The notes under the pieces are model-generated. The model was not told where the DNA came from and did no database searches. It was given only the letters and a program-made list of their open reading frames with translations. A DNA stretch of 64,000 bases from positions 1,161,247 through 1,225,246 of the forward strand of contig NZ_LMUE01000002.1 of assembly GCF_009766065.1 (NCBI RefSeq). Reading direction: 5' to 3'. How positions within the stretch are numbered: position 1 is the first letter of the stretch; every line of letters begins with the position of its first letter. This DNA is from Dyella sp. S184. Lineage in GTDB: Bacteria > Pseudomonadota > Gammaproteobacteria > Xanthomonadales > Rhodanobacteraceae. Made by a program: the position numbers and the translations under genes. Shown here piece after piece: positions 37,660 through 46,901 of the stretch.

Positions 37660-38483
37660 ATGTCTACCAAAAATTGGTTCGTAACAGGCATATCCCGTGG
37701 GTTCGGCAGGACGCTTTGCCAAGAGCTACTGCAACGTGGCCATCACGTCGTGGGACAACCCGGAACGGTTCATCCGCTCTGACTGATAAAAAACTCACTG
37801 TGTTGAAGCTGGACGTGGCTGACGCGCAACTGGTTGAGCAAGTGATTAAGCAAGTTGCAGAAAAGATCGGCCGCATCGACGTTGTGGTCAACAATGCTGG
37901 GTTCGGCTTGGTAGGCGCCGTTTAAGAGGTAAGTGTCGAAGAAGCATAAGCGGCTTTCGACACCAATTTCTTTGGTACCTTCAACGTCATTCGAACGTTG
38001 CTGTCGCACTTCCGTGTAAACCGGTCCGGTCATATCGCGAATTTTTCTTCCGTTGGAGGCATAACCGGTTCGGCGGGATACGGCGTCTACAACGCTACAA
38101 AATTTGCCGTCGAAGGGTTATCCGAAGCACTTGAACGGGAATTGAGGCCATTTGACGTCAAGGTAACCATTGTCGAAGGCGGATACTTCCGTACCAATTT
38201 TCTTTCCCCTGGCTCGATCAAGGCGGCAGTCAATTCTATCGATGCGTATGCCGAAACCGCAGGGAAAACCAGCAGCAATGTCTCCGTGCGTAGTGGCAGT
38301 CAACCTGGCGACCCCGCAAAAGCTGTTCGCGTGATCATCAAGGCGGTTGAGTCGGCTGATCCGCCTTTGCGCTTGCCGCTGGGGCCGGACTGCTACGCAC
38401 GTATCGATGAAAAATTGTCACGTCTCAAGCGGGATGTCGACAGCTGGCGCGAACTTGCATCGGCCACACAATTTGATCCGTAA
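37660..38483 (+). pseudogene. Short-chain dehydrogenase/reductase, multiply disrupted
   Basis: The start MSTKNWFVTGISRGFGRTL gives the cofactor-binding glycine motif. Near 37,754 one base is missing and the reading moves to another frame, VLKLDVADAQLVEQVIKQVAEKIGRIDVVVNNAGFGLVGAV. Two in-frame TAA stops follow (37923-37925 and 37947-37949). The frame then resumes as AAFDTNFFGTFNVIRTLL, with the SDR active site in SSVGGITGSAGYGVYNATKFAVEGLSEAL (Y-x3-K) and a full C-terminus. At least three separate lesions make this a clear pseudogene of a classical SDR. Confidence 0.93.
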
Positions 38484-38731
38484 ACCCGTGTCGCCGTTGC
38501 TGCCGTAGTTCCCTCCATGGATGGAAACGCTCTGACAACTATTGATGCTGACGATCCGACGTATCACCCGGTCTAGCAGCGCCCGCATTGGGTCGAAAGC
38601 CGGACATGCGTGCGAAGCAGCGCCAATTCAGTCGCGCCTTTTAGAACACCACAGCCTTTCATGCGCTCACTTGGAACGAATCTTCACGGCATGTAAAGTG
38701 CTCGTGAAAATGGCAATTCCGTCCGGTCGGG

Positions 38732-41700
38732 GTGCGTGAGGTGGCGATCAACCTTAAAGCACGGCTACTGCTGGTGACCGGCGCGCTTATCTTCGCCGCT
38801 CATTTTTCTCGCGCAGCTTCTGCGCAGACAGGCGCCCCCTCTCTTCCACAGGCGGCGATTGACATTGAAAACCAGCCGCCCGCTTCTTTTGACTATACGG
38901 TGACGGCATACGGCCAGAGGGAGGGAGCTCCCGAAGTACTAAACATTACCCAAACACCCGATGGGTTTCTGTGGCTCGCCACCCCTCAGGGCTTGGTTCG
39001 ATTTGACGGCACCGAGTTCAAGCTCGACGACCATGTCCAAAAATATGTGCGTAATGTCGCCGCCAACAGCAAAGGCACGATATATCTATCTTTTCAGTTC
39101 GGCGGCGTCGGTCGTATCACTGATGGTCACTACGAGGATTTGAGCGCGGGCCTTCCGCAAGCACCGGTTTTTCGCTTCGTGTTTGACCACACAGGCGGCG
39201 TATGGATTGGCACGACTGCCGGCGTTTTTGAACTCGTGGGCCGCCAGTGGCAACCACTCGGGGCGTCCCGTGGTTTCCCTGATCACGAATCGGTCGGTGC
39301 CATGGGGGTGCTCGAAGATGGCTCCCTATGGATCATTGATGCCAGTGTGCCACGCAAAGCGTGGCTCAAGCCGCCTTCGAGCACTGACTTTCACGCCATC
39401 GATTCGCGAGAGCTATGGCTGGCGTTATTCGGCATTGCACCTGCCGACGTCTCCAACAACATCGCCACCAGCCTCGATAATGTATTGAATGTGCGCAATG
39501 CACCTTATGCCTTCGCCCACGACCAAGCGAATGTTTTGTGGACACTGGATAAAAGCCTCCAGCGCTTATATTGGAAAGCAGACCGAAGCGGCAGAAAATT
39601 CGTCAACGATGATGATATAGGTGATCTGTCGCTTCTGAACCGCGAAGTGACTTTCGGCCTGTTCGCTGACAAAGAAGGAAATATCTGGCTGCCTAATTCT
39701 GATGGCTTGCGGCGCATCAGCTTGAACCGAATGCGCGCGCTTGCCCCTCCAAAAACCATGCAGTCGCCAGTGCTAGCGCGCGGCAAAAATGGAGATATAT
39801 GGATAGTCGCTTATGGTGGAAAAGGCTTCTACCGCTATGCGGATGGTCTACTTACGACATGGAAAAACGGTGGGGGACATACGAGCGCCCTCTGGGTTGA
39901 TCCATCGGATCGACTCTGGGACTTCTGTTATTCACCACGATTAAACGAGGCGGCGCTAAATCACATCGAGATCTTGGATCGGGCAGGATCCACTTCGTAT
40001 ATTGACTATCCATCGACCGCGACAGGATATCCGATCGCATTTGCCCAAGATCCCTCCGGTGGCTATTTGTTGGCCGCCAGGTCTGGCTTCTATCGTTATA
40101 AGGATGGCACTTGGACATCTGGATCGGGCCGGAAAAACCGGCCCAACGGATTCGCGATTCGCCTCATGCCGGACCGCAATGGACGCCTTTGGCTTAGCTG
40201 GTCAGATGGTCACGTTGGATACATGGACGCAACGAATGCCGGCATCTTTGACGCAAAAGATGTTTCATTGGGTCCGATTTACGCGATATGGCCTGGAAAG
40301 GCCCATACATGGCTTGGCGGTGAAGACGGCGTCGCATTTACAGCGAGTAATCACGTGACCCCGCTTTGGTCAGGAACAGACAATCCCTTTAAAACAGTGA
40401 CAGGGATTGTAGAAACCGAGCGCGGAGAACTTTGGATTAATGCGGCCGAAGGTTTATATCGCATCGACCAGCAAGGCGTGACAGATCTGCTATCCGGACA
40501 TCATCCAAAACCCGCATCGATGTCGCTCTTCAGCCAGGAAGATGGCCTACAAGGGGGACCCGGTCCCTATGCACCAGGCCCATCCCTCTTCGAAGCCGGC
40601 GATGGCCGAATCTGGATTTCTCGCCTGGAGGGGGCAAGTTGGATTGATCCAAACCGGATACTGCGAAATGTCGAGCCGTCGCGCGCGTACATCGACGGCC
40701 TGGAAGCGGACAATCAAAAGCTATCCATGGTAAGCGGAGCGGCGCGAATCCCTCCAAACACGCACAGCTTACGGATCGACTATACGTCGCCCGAGCTGAC
40801 AGCGCCTGATCGCGTGACATTTCGCTACCGCTTGGTGGGCATCGATGAGGACTGGCAAGTTGTTGGCAGTCGACGCTTCGCCCTCTATACCGATCCGCCT
40901 CCGGGCACATATAAGTTCGAAGTACTTGCATTCAACGAAAATGGCGTCTCGAGTGGATCGCCTGCCAAGATGTCGATCGCCGTTATACCTATGTTCTATC
41001 AAACATGGTGGTTCAAGATCTTATGCGCACTGGTTGCGCTTGTTCTTGTGATGTTTCTTTACACCCGACACCTGCGCCATGCCCGCGAGGGCCTTCGTCT
41101 ACGTCTACAAACAAAACATGAAGAGCGAGAGCGCATCGCGCGTGAATTGCACGATACGCTGATGCAATCCATGCAAGGCATTACGCTTAAAGTTCACGCA
41201 TGGTCATTGGACAAGACGACGAATCCCGCGCGCGCTGAAGAAATGCGCGTGGTCTCCGAGGTGGCCAATGATGTGTTGTCGGAAGGTCGAGACAGAATTC
41301 TCGACTTGCGGCACACCGCAGAGTCATCCCGCGATCTTGGCAATCGGTTACGCGCAGCGGGTGAAAAGCTGCTGCTTCTGTACCCCCAGAAACTGAGTTT
41401 CGACGAATCGGGCATACACACGGCACTGCAGGAAGACGCGGTTGAAGACATCTTCCAAATAGGCAGGGAAGCGATCCGAAACGCAATGGTGCATGCGCAG
41501 TCAAACGTGGTTTTCGTTTCGCTCCACTATGGGCTGCGGACCCTCACGCTCGTGGTCGCCGATGATGGCATCGGCCTACCGCTAGTCGTTGCCGAGACAG
41601 GCTTGCGAGAAGGTCATTGGGGGCTTATCGGCATGAGAGAGCGCGCGATGCGGTTGCATGGCAGGCTGAGCCTGGGCAAAAGGGAACCAGCCGGGACCGA

Positions 41701-41830
41701 GGTACGCCTTGTCGTTCCAGCACAGGTTGTCTATGTCGACTGGCTCGCCCGGATCTGCAAGGCGGCTCTAAATACACTCTTGTTCCGGCCAGCACAAAAT
41801 ACGACCTATCGCCGAGACGCTGGACACTGA
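38732..41830 (+). CDS. Two-component sensor histidine kinase with periplasmic beta-propeller
   Basis: 1032 residues. Signal peptide (LLLVTGALIFAAHFSRAASA), then repeated Reg_prop blades (GFLWLATPQGLVRFDG, GGVWIGTTAGVFEL, GNIWLPNSDGLRRI, GELWINAAEGLYRI) and a Y_Y_Y domain near 690-760. A membrane helix follows (WWFKILCALVALVLVMFLY), then a HisKA_3 dimerisation domain with phospho-acceptor His807 in ERIARELHDTLMQSMQG. The C-terminal ATPase has the N box EAIRNAMVHA, G1 DDGIGLP and a G2-like GHWGLIGMRERA. No response regulator is adjacent; the nearest NarL-type regulator is at 53.2 kb. The exact start (GTG near 38732 or 38741) is uncertain. Confidence 0.92.
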   Translation: MREVAINLKARLLLVTGALIFAAHFSRAASAQTGAPSLPQAAIDIENQPPASFDYTVTAYGQREGAPEVLNITQTPDGFLWLATPQGLVRFDGTEFKLDDHVQKYVRNVAANSKGTIYLSFQFGGVGRITDGHYEDLSAGLPQAPVFRFVFDHTGGVWIGTTAGVFELVGRQWQPLGASRGFPDHESVGAMGVLEDGSLWIIDASVPRKAWLKPPSSTDFHAIDSRELWLALFGIAPADVSNNIATSLDNVLNVRNAPYAFAHDQANVLWTLDKSLQRLYWKADRSGRKFVNDDDIGDLSLLNREVTFGLFADKEGNIWLPNSDGLRRISLNRMRALAPPKTMQSPVLARGKNGDIWIVAYGGKGFYRYADGLLTTWKNGGGHTSALWVDPSDRLWDFCYSPRLNEAALNHIEILDRAGSTSYIDYPSTATGYPIAFAQDPSGGYLLAARSGFYRYKDGTWTSGSGRKNRPNGFAIRLMPDRNGRLWLSWSDGHVGYMDATNAGIFDAKDVSLGPIYAIWPGKAHTWLGGEDGVAFTASNHVTPLWSGTDNPFKTVTGIVETERGELWINAAEGLYRIDQQGVTDLLSGHHPKPASMSLFSQEDGLQGGPGPYAPGPSLFEAGDGRIWISRLEGASWIDPNRILRNVEPSRAYIDGLEADNQKLSMVSGAARIPPNTHSLRIDYTSPELTAPDRVTFRYRLVGIDEDWQVVGSRRFALYTDPPPGTYKFEVLAFNENGVSSGSPAKMSIAVIPMFYQTWWFKILCALVALVLVMFLYTRHLRHAREGLRLRLQTKHEERERIARELHDTLMQSMQGITLKVHAWSLDKTTNPARAEEMRVVSEVANDVLSEGRDRILDLRHTAESSRDLGNRLRAAGEKLLLLYPQKLSFDESGIHTALQEDAVEDIFQIGREAIRNAMVHAQSNVVFVSLHYGLRTLTLVVADDGIGLPLVVAETGLREGHWGLIGMRERAMRLHGRLSLGKREPAGTEVRLVVPAQVVYVDWLARICKAALNTLLFRPAQNTTYRRDAGH

Positions 41831-41834
41831 CCGA

Positions 41835-41998
41835 ATGTTACAGTCGTACCCCAGATATGCTGAACCGCGCCTCCAGCCACGCCTCGGTTATCGATAGGGC
41901 CAGCCCGTACTCCTCCTGGAAATTATTTTCTCCAGCTGCCAAACGTAGGCCGTAGCCCTCCTCCAAACGAACCCCCTCGAGCATCCATGCAACAAGCG
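41835..41998 (-). other. Possible coding remnant after the YncE-like gene
   Basis: Just past the YncE-like stop, one minus-strand frame stays open for about 160 bases and reads like protein (GYGLRLAAGENNFQEEYG, then LALSITEAWLEARF) before a TAA stop-like end near 41836. There is no start codon with a ribosome site. It may be the tail of a lost gene, or chance. The family was not recognised. Confidence 0.2.
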
Positions 41999-43444
41999 CT
42001 ACAGCGACTGGATCTGCACTGGCGCGCCCATCTTGTCGGGCAGGCCAGAAACGATCACGAGGTAGCGTCGCGGGCCTGAAACGTTCCCGGCCACAAGCTG
42101 GCGAATTGGCCCGTCAGCGTTCACGATCGCGCTGCCGGCCGGGTTGGTTGTGAATCCCACTAACGGCTGCAGCGTCCCACTTCCGTCGGGTGAGGTGGCC
42201 AAGGCCAGGACGTATGGTGATTTTGGGTCAAGCTTTGTGACCGCGGCCTGCAGCACCTGCACCAAGCCCTGATCGAACAAGCTCACACTGGTCGTCGGCG
42301 CTGCGCCCGGCGCCGCGAGCACAATTTGAGCCGCCTCGCCCGCCAAGCCGAGCGGCTGGAGATGATCACGACCACCGTCTGGGGCAGCCGCGCCCGGCAC
42401 GTAGGTCACCGCCTGCGCGGCTTGGCCGATAGGCACAGTGGCGATCACACGATTTTCCAAAGTGTCGATGGCAGCCATCGCATCCTGGTTCTCCAGGCCC
42501 ACATAGACCCGGGTCCCGTCGCCGGATGGCCAGATCCCATGCGGAAGCTTCCCAACCGGAATGGTGGCAACCCGCGCAAAATTATCCCTTCGGATGGCCA
42601 GCACCTCGTTCAGCCCACCGATGGTCACGTAGGCGAACTTGCCTTTCGCATTGTCGACGACATTAACGTGGTTGGTGAGGGGCCCTGTGTCGAGGACCTT
42701 CAAGGTGTTGAATGGCGGTCGCGCATTGATCACGACCGTCTTTCCGACATCCTTCAGGGTGTACCAAACCTGCTCACCGTCAGGGCTCGCAGCGATGTCG
42801 GGGCAAAACGGGCTTGGCTGAGGAACCCTCCCCACCTCGGCGTGGGACTTCACGTCGAAGACGACCAGCTCCGGAGTGAAGGATGAGCAGACGTAGCCGT
42901 ACTTACCGTCGGGCGAGAAGATCGTCATGCCGGGACCGTTCGGTGTCTTGATCCGCCCGATTTCCCGGAAGGTCCGCCCATCCAGAACGGCCAGGTAGTC
43001 CTCGCCTCGAACCGTCACCCAAACTTCTTTGCCATCGGGGGTGAAGAAGGCCTCGTGTGGTGCACGGCCGACATAGGTCGTGGCTTTGGTCGCATTAGTG
43101 GCGGTGTCGATGAAGGTCACCGAATTTGTGCCGATCGACACCACGGCAATGGTGCGTCGGTCCGGGGAAAAGCCCATGCCGTGGACGAGAACCTGACCGG
43201 CGTACAGCGGACTGAAGTTGGTCGGCTGCGGATCGCCTAGGCGAATGACACCAAGAAGTTTGTTCGACACCGGGTCGATGACAGACACCGTGTTGGAGAA
43301 CTGCTCCGAGGCATAGACTCGGTCTGAATGGCTCACAGGCAGGTTCGGCGCGGAAGCCGCAAAGGGAGCTTGTCCGGCCTGAGCCACGTTGGCGACGAAG
43401 GTTACGCCGAAGGCGACGGACAATATCTGCTTCAGTGGTCTCAT
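41999..43444 (-). CDS. YncE-like seven-bladed beta-propeller exported protein
   Basis: 481 residues from the ATG at 43444. Signal peptide MRPLKQILSVAFGVTFVANVAQAG. The repeats are of the YVTN/40-residue type: RVYASEQFSNTVSVIDPVSNKLLGVIRLG, TIAVVSIGTNSVTFIDTATN, EVWVTVRGEDYLAVLDGRTFREIG, GYVCSSFTPELVVFDVKSHAEVG, RVYVGLENQDAMAAIDTLENRVIATV. A further 100-residue C-terminal domain resembles no family I know. Function unknown; such propellers act as periplasmic binding or scaffold proteins. Last gene of the leftward cluster 46768-41999. Confidence 0.88.
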   Translation of the reverse strand: MRPLKQILSVAFGVTFVANVAQAGQAPFAASAPNLPVSHSDRVYASEQFSNTVSVIDPVSNKLLGVIRLGDPQPTNFSPLYAGQVLVHGMGFSPDRRTIAVVSIGTNSVTFIDTATNATKATTYVGRAPHEAFFTPDGKEVWVTVRGEDYLAVLDGRTFREIGRIKTPNGPGMTIFSPDGKYGYVCSSFTPELVVFDVKSHAEVGRVPQPSPFCPDIAASPDGEQVWYTLKDVGKTVVINARPPFNTLKVLDTGPLTNHVNVVDNAKGKFAYVTIGGLNEVLAIRRDNFARVATIPVGKLPHGIWPSGDGTRVYVGLENQDAMAAIDTLENRVIATVPIGQAAQAVTYVPGAAAPDGGRDHLQPLGLAGEAAQIVLAAPGAAPTTSVSLFDQGLVQVLQAAVTKLDPKSPYVLALATSPDGSGTLQPLVGFTTNPAGSAIVNADGPIRQLVAGNVSGPRRYLVIVSGLPDKMGAPVQIQSL

Positions 43445-43508
43445 TGGGTCATCTCCATTGTCGGCTTGCGGGGCAGCCTGATTGACGGCGTCGAAGAAGA
43501 TCGAGATG

Positions 43509-43901
43509 TCACTCGCCCTGCGTTGGTGCCGGCGCCGAGGGCGGCAATGGCTGGCCCAGAGCCAGCCGCATGGCGCCGATCTCCTGCTGCTGATCGACAA
43601 CGATTTCCTGGGCGATACGACGGAGCTGCTCGTTGCGCCCGTAGCGCAGTTCAAGCACGGCCATTTCGATGGCACCCTCGTGATGCGGGATCATCATTGC
43701 GGCGAAGTCGGCGTCAACGTCGCCCGTTGGCTTCACTGCCATCCCCTGCATCATCCTGTCCATGATGCGCTGGTTCCCAGAGAGGAAGGGCCGCTCGCCC
43801 GCCTCACCTCGTGCGGCGGGTACCGATGCGAGGGCGGCGGCCACAGCAGCCAGAGTCAAGAAGGACGCCAACGCTGCGCATCGGAATAACTGGGCGGTCA
43901 T
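43509..43901 (-). CDS. DUF305 exported protein
   Basis: 130 residues with a signal peptide (FRCAALASFLTLAAVAAALASVPAARG). The DUF305 core is clear: DVDADFAAMMIPHHEGAIEMAVLELRYGRNEQLRRIAQEIVVDQQQEIGAM, with the conserved MMIPHHEGAI histidine pair and MRLAL. The family is ferritin-like, periplasmic, and often linked to copper or other metal handling. It lies 64 bases upstream of the YncE-like gene on the same strand. Confidence 0.93.
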   Translation of the reverse strand: MTAQLFRCAALASFLTLAAVAAALASVPAARGEAGERPFLSGNQRIMDRMMQGMAVKPTGDVDADFAAMMIPHHEGAIEMAVLELRYGRNEQLRRIAQEIVVDQQQEIGAMRLALGQPLPPSAPAPTQGE

Positions 43902-43979
43902 CTTGCCTTCCTCCTGATCATCATGAGTTGACTCGGATCACGCTGGCCGGGTGCGAGACGCCGCTAGAGCGCCTCAACC

Positions 43980-44282
43980 TCATCTCCCATGTGCGGGCAT
44001 AACGGCTGCAAATTCCTCGCGAGACGCAGGGTTGCCGTCAATCATCTCGAAGATTTTCTTCGAATTGCCGAGGTTTTCCATGAGCGATTTCGGGCCGGCA
44101 AATGGGCGGCCACCGATATGCCAGCCATCGGTATGGAGCTCTTCAATCAAAACCCATACGACTTCACGGAAGGCTTCGGAGCCCTCGTACTTCACCATTA
44201 CTTCGGTAAGCTCTTTCGCCATCGCGTGTTTTTCTTCGCTCGTGAAGACGCCGTCTACAAGTTTTACGTTGACAAATGGCAT
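43980..44282 (-). CDS. Tautomerase family protein
   Basis: 100 residues from the ATG at 44282, with GAGGAAATC just ahead; the nine residues before it in frame are the leader. The protein begins MPFVNVKLVDGVFTSEEKHAMAKELTEVMVKYEG, so Pro2 would be the catalytic base after Met removal. WVLIEELHTDGWHIGGRPF is the typical mid-segment. It is longer than 4-OT (about 62) and matches the larger DUF1904/tautomerase_2-like proteins. A second tautomerase lies at 37355, but sequence similarity is limited. Confidence 0.87.
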   Translation of the reverse strand: MPFVNVKLVDGVFTSEEKHAMAKELTEVMVKYEGSEAFREVVWVLIEELHTDGWHIGGRPFAGPKSLMENLGNSKKIFEMIDGNPASREEFAAVMPAHGR

Positions 44283-44331
44283 GCTGATTTCCTCTGGTGT
44301 GATCGTCAAAGCTTCTGAATACCGCGTCGCC

Positions 44332-45132
44332 TTAGGCGCCCTTCGCGTAAGTGAACCCTGCGCGTTGCAACTGAGCCAAAAACGCGACCACGCTGGGCAC
44401 TAACACCGCGCCGGGTATCAAGTTATTCGTGAGATCCGCCGCGATCACGTCTGCATCCTGCGATGCCTTTGCTTGCAGTCCTCGCGCAATGGCATGGATG
44501 GAGTCGTGGCAGGCAACAAATACGGCACCGCGTCGTTGGAGCGAAATGATGTTGTTGTTCATCGCTCCATAGAAGCCTGCGATATCTTCGTGGTCGTCAG
44601 TGGGAGCAACGCCGCGCTTTTCGATGATGAACGTGTTGCTCGTGGTGACGCCGCCGGTTTTTCCAGCGAGACCATACTTGTCCCACATCTTCTGATTGAA
44701 TAGTGCAAGGTGAGCAGACCCGTGCGTCGCTGACACCGAGAGAAAGTCCGGATTGTGATGAGCAAAAACCTGCCCATTCAACGATTCGCGCATCAAGCCT
44801 GGCCACGCCGCAGCGATATCGCTGTTCTCCCACGCCTGGCTGGGTCTCCCGCGGTAACCGAGAATTTCTGATGCGGCTTCATGGTCCCAGAACTCTGGCT
44901 CATCAACCATAAACGGTACGCGTTTGAAGTCACGACGGCGCGGCGCGGCAGAGAGCCTTTGTGTCAATGATGCAAGAGTCTCTGCGCCGTCGGGCAGCGC
45001 GCTGCTACGCGAATTGATAATCATGCTTCCTGCTGTGGCCGGCGCAACTTTCAACGCAACGACGGCACCCGCGGCTATGCCCAAGAGGCGTAGCGCACCA
45101 CGGCGGCTTAGGTTATTGGAAGTCTCTAACAT
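44332..45132 (-). CDS. Tat-exported DsrE-like protein
   Basis: 266 residues from the ATG at 45132, with AAGGAGAT upstream. The twin-arginine leader NNLSRRGALRLLGIAAGAVVALKVAPATA predicts folded export to the periplasm. The C-terminal third (VFVACHDSIHAIARGLQAK to PSVVAFLAQLQRAGFTYAKG) follows the DsrE/F-like pattern of a cysteine after a beta-strand and a final P-x2-V-x2-L-x2-LQ-x2-G-x-Y. Sulfur-relay-type chemistry is suggested but unproven. It lies 22 bases after the beta-lactamase/DUF302 gene. Confidence 0.7.
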   Translation of the reverse strand: MLETSNNLSRRGALRLLGIAAGAVVALKVAPATAGSMIINSRSSALPDGAETLASLTQRLSAAPRRRDFKRVPFMVDEPEFWDHEAASEILGYRGRPSQAWENSDIAAAWPGLMRESLNGQVFAHHNPDFLSVSATHGSAHLALFNQKMWDKYGLAGKTGGVTTSNTFIIEKRGVAPTDDHEDIAGFYGAMNNNIISLQRRGAVFVACHDSIHAIARGLQAKASQDADVIAADLTNNLIPGAVLVPSVVAFLAQLQRAGFTYAKGA

Positions 45133-45154
45133 GGCGTGATCTCCTTTTTCCGAC

Positions 45155-46768
45155 TCAGTACGCGTAGACATTGGCAGCCTGCGCGACCAGGTGATCCATA
45201 AATCCAGTCATGGCAGCGATGGTGGCTGGATCCGTGATCTTGTAGCGATCAGCAAGTTCATCCAATCGCGGATATCCAATCCAGATGCGTCCACGCTCGT
45301 CCTGCCAGACCAGCACATGCAAGGGAAGATCGAGACCGATGGCTTGGTTCTGCAGCATCAGCTTCGTACCAACTTTTGGATTACCGAATGAGAGCACCGT
45401 TGTGGGCCGCAGCTGGAGCCCCGCGCGCGTAGCGTTATCACTGTGATCAACAACCGAGAATAGAGGTACCTTTTCTTGAGCCAGCAAAGCCTTGATCCGT
45501 GCAACTGTCTCGGCAGTACTGAACTTACTTTCCTGCGCGACGATGTGATGCTGATCAATATCGGGTCCGAGCCCTGTCTTATAAGCATCAGCGATTTCAC
45601 GTGCGAGGACGGTGAGATCGACCCCTTCCTTATTCGTCAGCAGGGTCACACAGACGAGCTCATCGGCGGCAGTAAAGCGGCTCAGGTATGAGCTGAAGCC
45701 AGGAGAATTCCCTTTGATTTCCATGAAGCCCGGATGATGCGTGAACTCCCATCCAATCATCGCCGGCACGACTTTTCCGCTGTCCAGCTTGGTCGGCGAG
45801 TAGATGAACTCGTGATCCTCCATGTTCTTGACCAGTGTCAGTCCAGCCAGACCAATGTCCCATTTGCTGATGTCTTCGGCGGATGACCACAAATCTCCAA
45901 AGCCGAACAGGTTTTCCGATGCCTCCGCGGCCACCGGGGAAAGCTTGTCGCCTGTGGCGATATAGCCCGTCGCAGGTTCGACTGGATTGATGAATGGAAC
46001 TTCCTTCTTGAACTTCGAATGCTGATTGTCATTCGGGTGCGACGCAGGTCGATCGATTTTTGCCAATTGAGGCATGTCGCTGGCGAACATAGTGCTGGGC
46101 AGTTGTTCGACATCGATCTGGTATTTCCAGATGAAATCGTGGTAACTCATGCCGCTTGCACGTTCAATGGCGAGTGCCAACAACGTTGCATCCGTCGCAC
46201 TCAAGCGCACGTCGGTTCCACTTCGGAAGGCTAGAGGCTTGTTCTGAACAAGCGCCAGTAACTCCCGTGGGGAGTAATGCTTGCTGTTGTCGATTTCGCT
46301 GCGATAGTCCGGAAGGCCCGAGCTATGCTGCATCAACTGCTTGATCGGGATGCGTTGCCATGCGAATGGGAGATTGTCGACATATTTGCCGATGGGATCG
46401 GTCGTGCTCAGCTTGCCCTGCTCTTTCAGCTGCATGATCGCCACGGCTGTGAAAGCCTGGGTGATCGGGCCTATGTTCCATATCGTCTTGGTGGAGGCCA
46501 TCTCATCGAGATCGATGTTCGTCTTTCCATAACCTGCAGAGCGCGGGACATAGGGCGCTTGAACGATGGCCATGGTCAAACCCGGCAAATGGTGTTCCGC
46601 GATAAAATCGGCGACCAACTCATCAATGAACTGCCCATGCGTCTGCAGCGTCGGATCCCCACGCACGATCGGAAGCTTTTGAGCGCTTGCTTGCTGAGAT
46701 ATAGCCGATGAAACGAACAGCACCAGCGATCCTAGGAACGCTAACGGCTTGATACGAATAGTGCGCAT
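45155..46768 (-). CDS. Degenerate serine beta-lactamase-like domain fused to DUF302
   Basis: 537 residues with a signal peptide ending at ASA-Q (about 30). Residues 45-390 follow the class C beta-lactamase/esterase fold: LPGLTMAIVQ, FTAVAIMQLKEQGKLSTTDPIGKYV, IKQLMQHSSGLPDY, LLALAIERASGMSY, GFGDLWSSAEDISKWD. The nucleophile motif S-x-x-K is PITQ at 101-104 and the Y-x-N region reads LSATDA, so the domain should be catalytically dead. Residues 417-510 are a DUF302 domain (HSDNATRAGLQLRPTTVLSFGNPKVG, LDLPLHVLVWQDERG). First gene of the leftward cluster. Confidence 0.85.
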   Translation of the reverse strand: MRTIRIKPLAFLGSLVLFVSSAISQQASAQKLPIVRGDPTLQTHGQFIDELVADFIAEHHLPGLTMAIVQAPYVPRSAGYGKTNIDLDEMASTKTIWNIGPITQAFTAVAIMQLKEQGKLSTTDPIGKYVDNLPFAWQRIPIKQLMQHSSGLPDYRSEIDNSKHYSPRELLALVQNKPLAFRSGTDVRLSATDATLLALAIERASGMSYHDFIWKYQIDVEQLPSTMFASDMPQLAKIDRPASHPNDNQHSKFKKEVPFINPVEPATGYIATGDKLSPVAAEASENLFGFGDLWSSAEDISKWDIGLAGLTLVKNMEDHEFIYSPTKLDSGKVVPAMIGWEFTHHPGFMEIKGNSPGFSSYLSRFTAADELVCVTLLTNKEGVDLTVLAREIADAYKTGLGPDIDQHHIVAQESKFSTAETVARIKALLAQEKVPLFSVVDHSDNATRAGLQLRPTTVLSFGNPKVGTKLMLQNQAIGLDLPLHVLVWQDERGRIWIGYPRLDELADRYKITDPATIAAMTGFMDHLVAQAANVYAY

Positions 46769-46787
46769 TGGGCAACCTCCCTAAGGC

Positions 46788-46817
46788 ATAACATCGACAG
46801 AAGATTTTCGATGTCAA
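46788..46817 (-). promoter_or_regulatory. Candidate promoter of the beta-lactamase/DUF302 cluster
   Basis: On the minus strand TTGACA (46817-46812) is a perfect -35, followed 18 bases later by TGTTAT (46793-46788) as a weak -10, ahead of a strong GGGAGG ribosome site and the ATG at 46768. The predicted start of transcription would fall almost on the ribosome site, which weakens the assignment. Confidence 0.3.
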
Positions 46818-46901
46818 AGATAGGTACTGGCCAAAGAGACGTATTGGATAGAACTGTGTTTTTTGACTTCTTCCGTCTCGACGCACCAACCACGCTGACT
46901 C

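Noticed and set aside
45155..46768. Antibiotic-resistance beta-lactamase
   Set aside because: The fold is present but the S-x-x-K and Y-x-N catalytic motifs are absent, so hydrolase activity is not supported.
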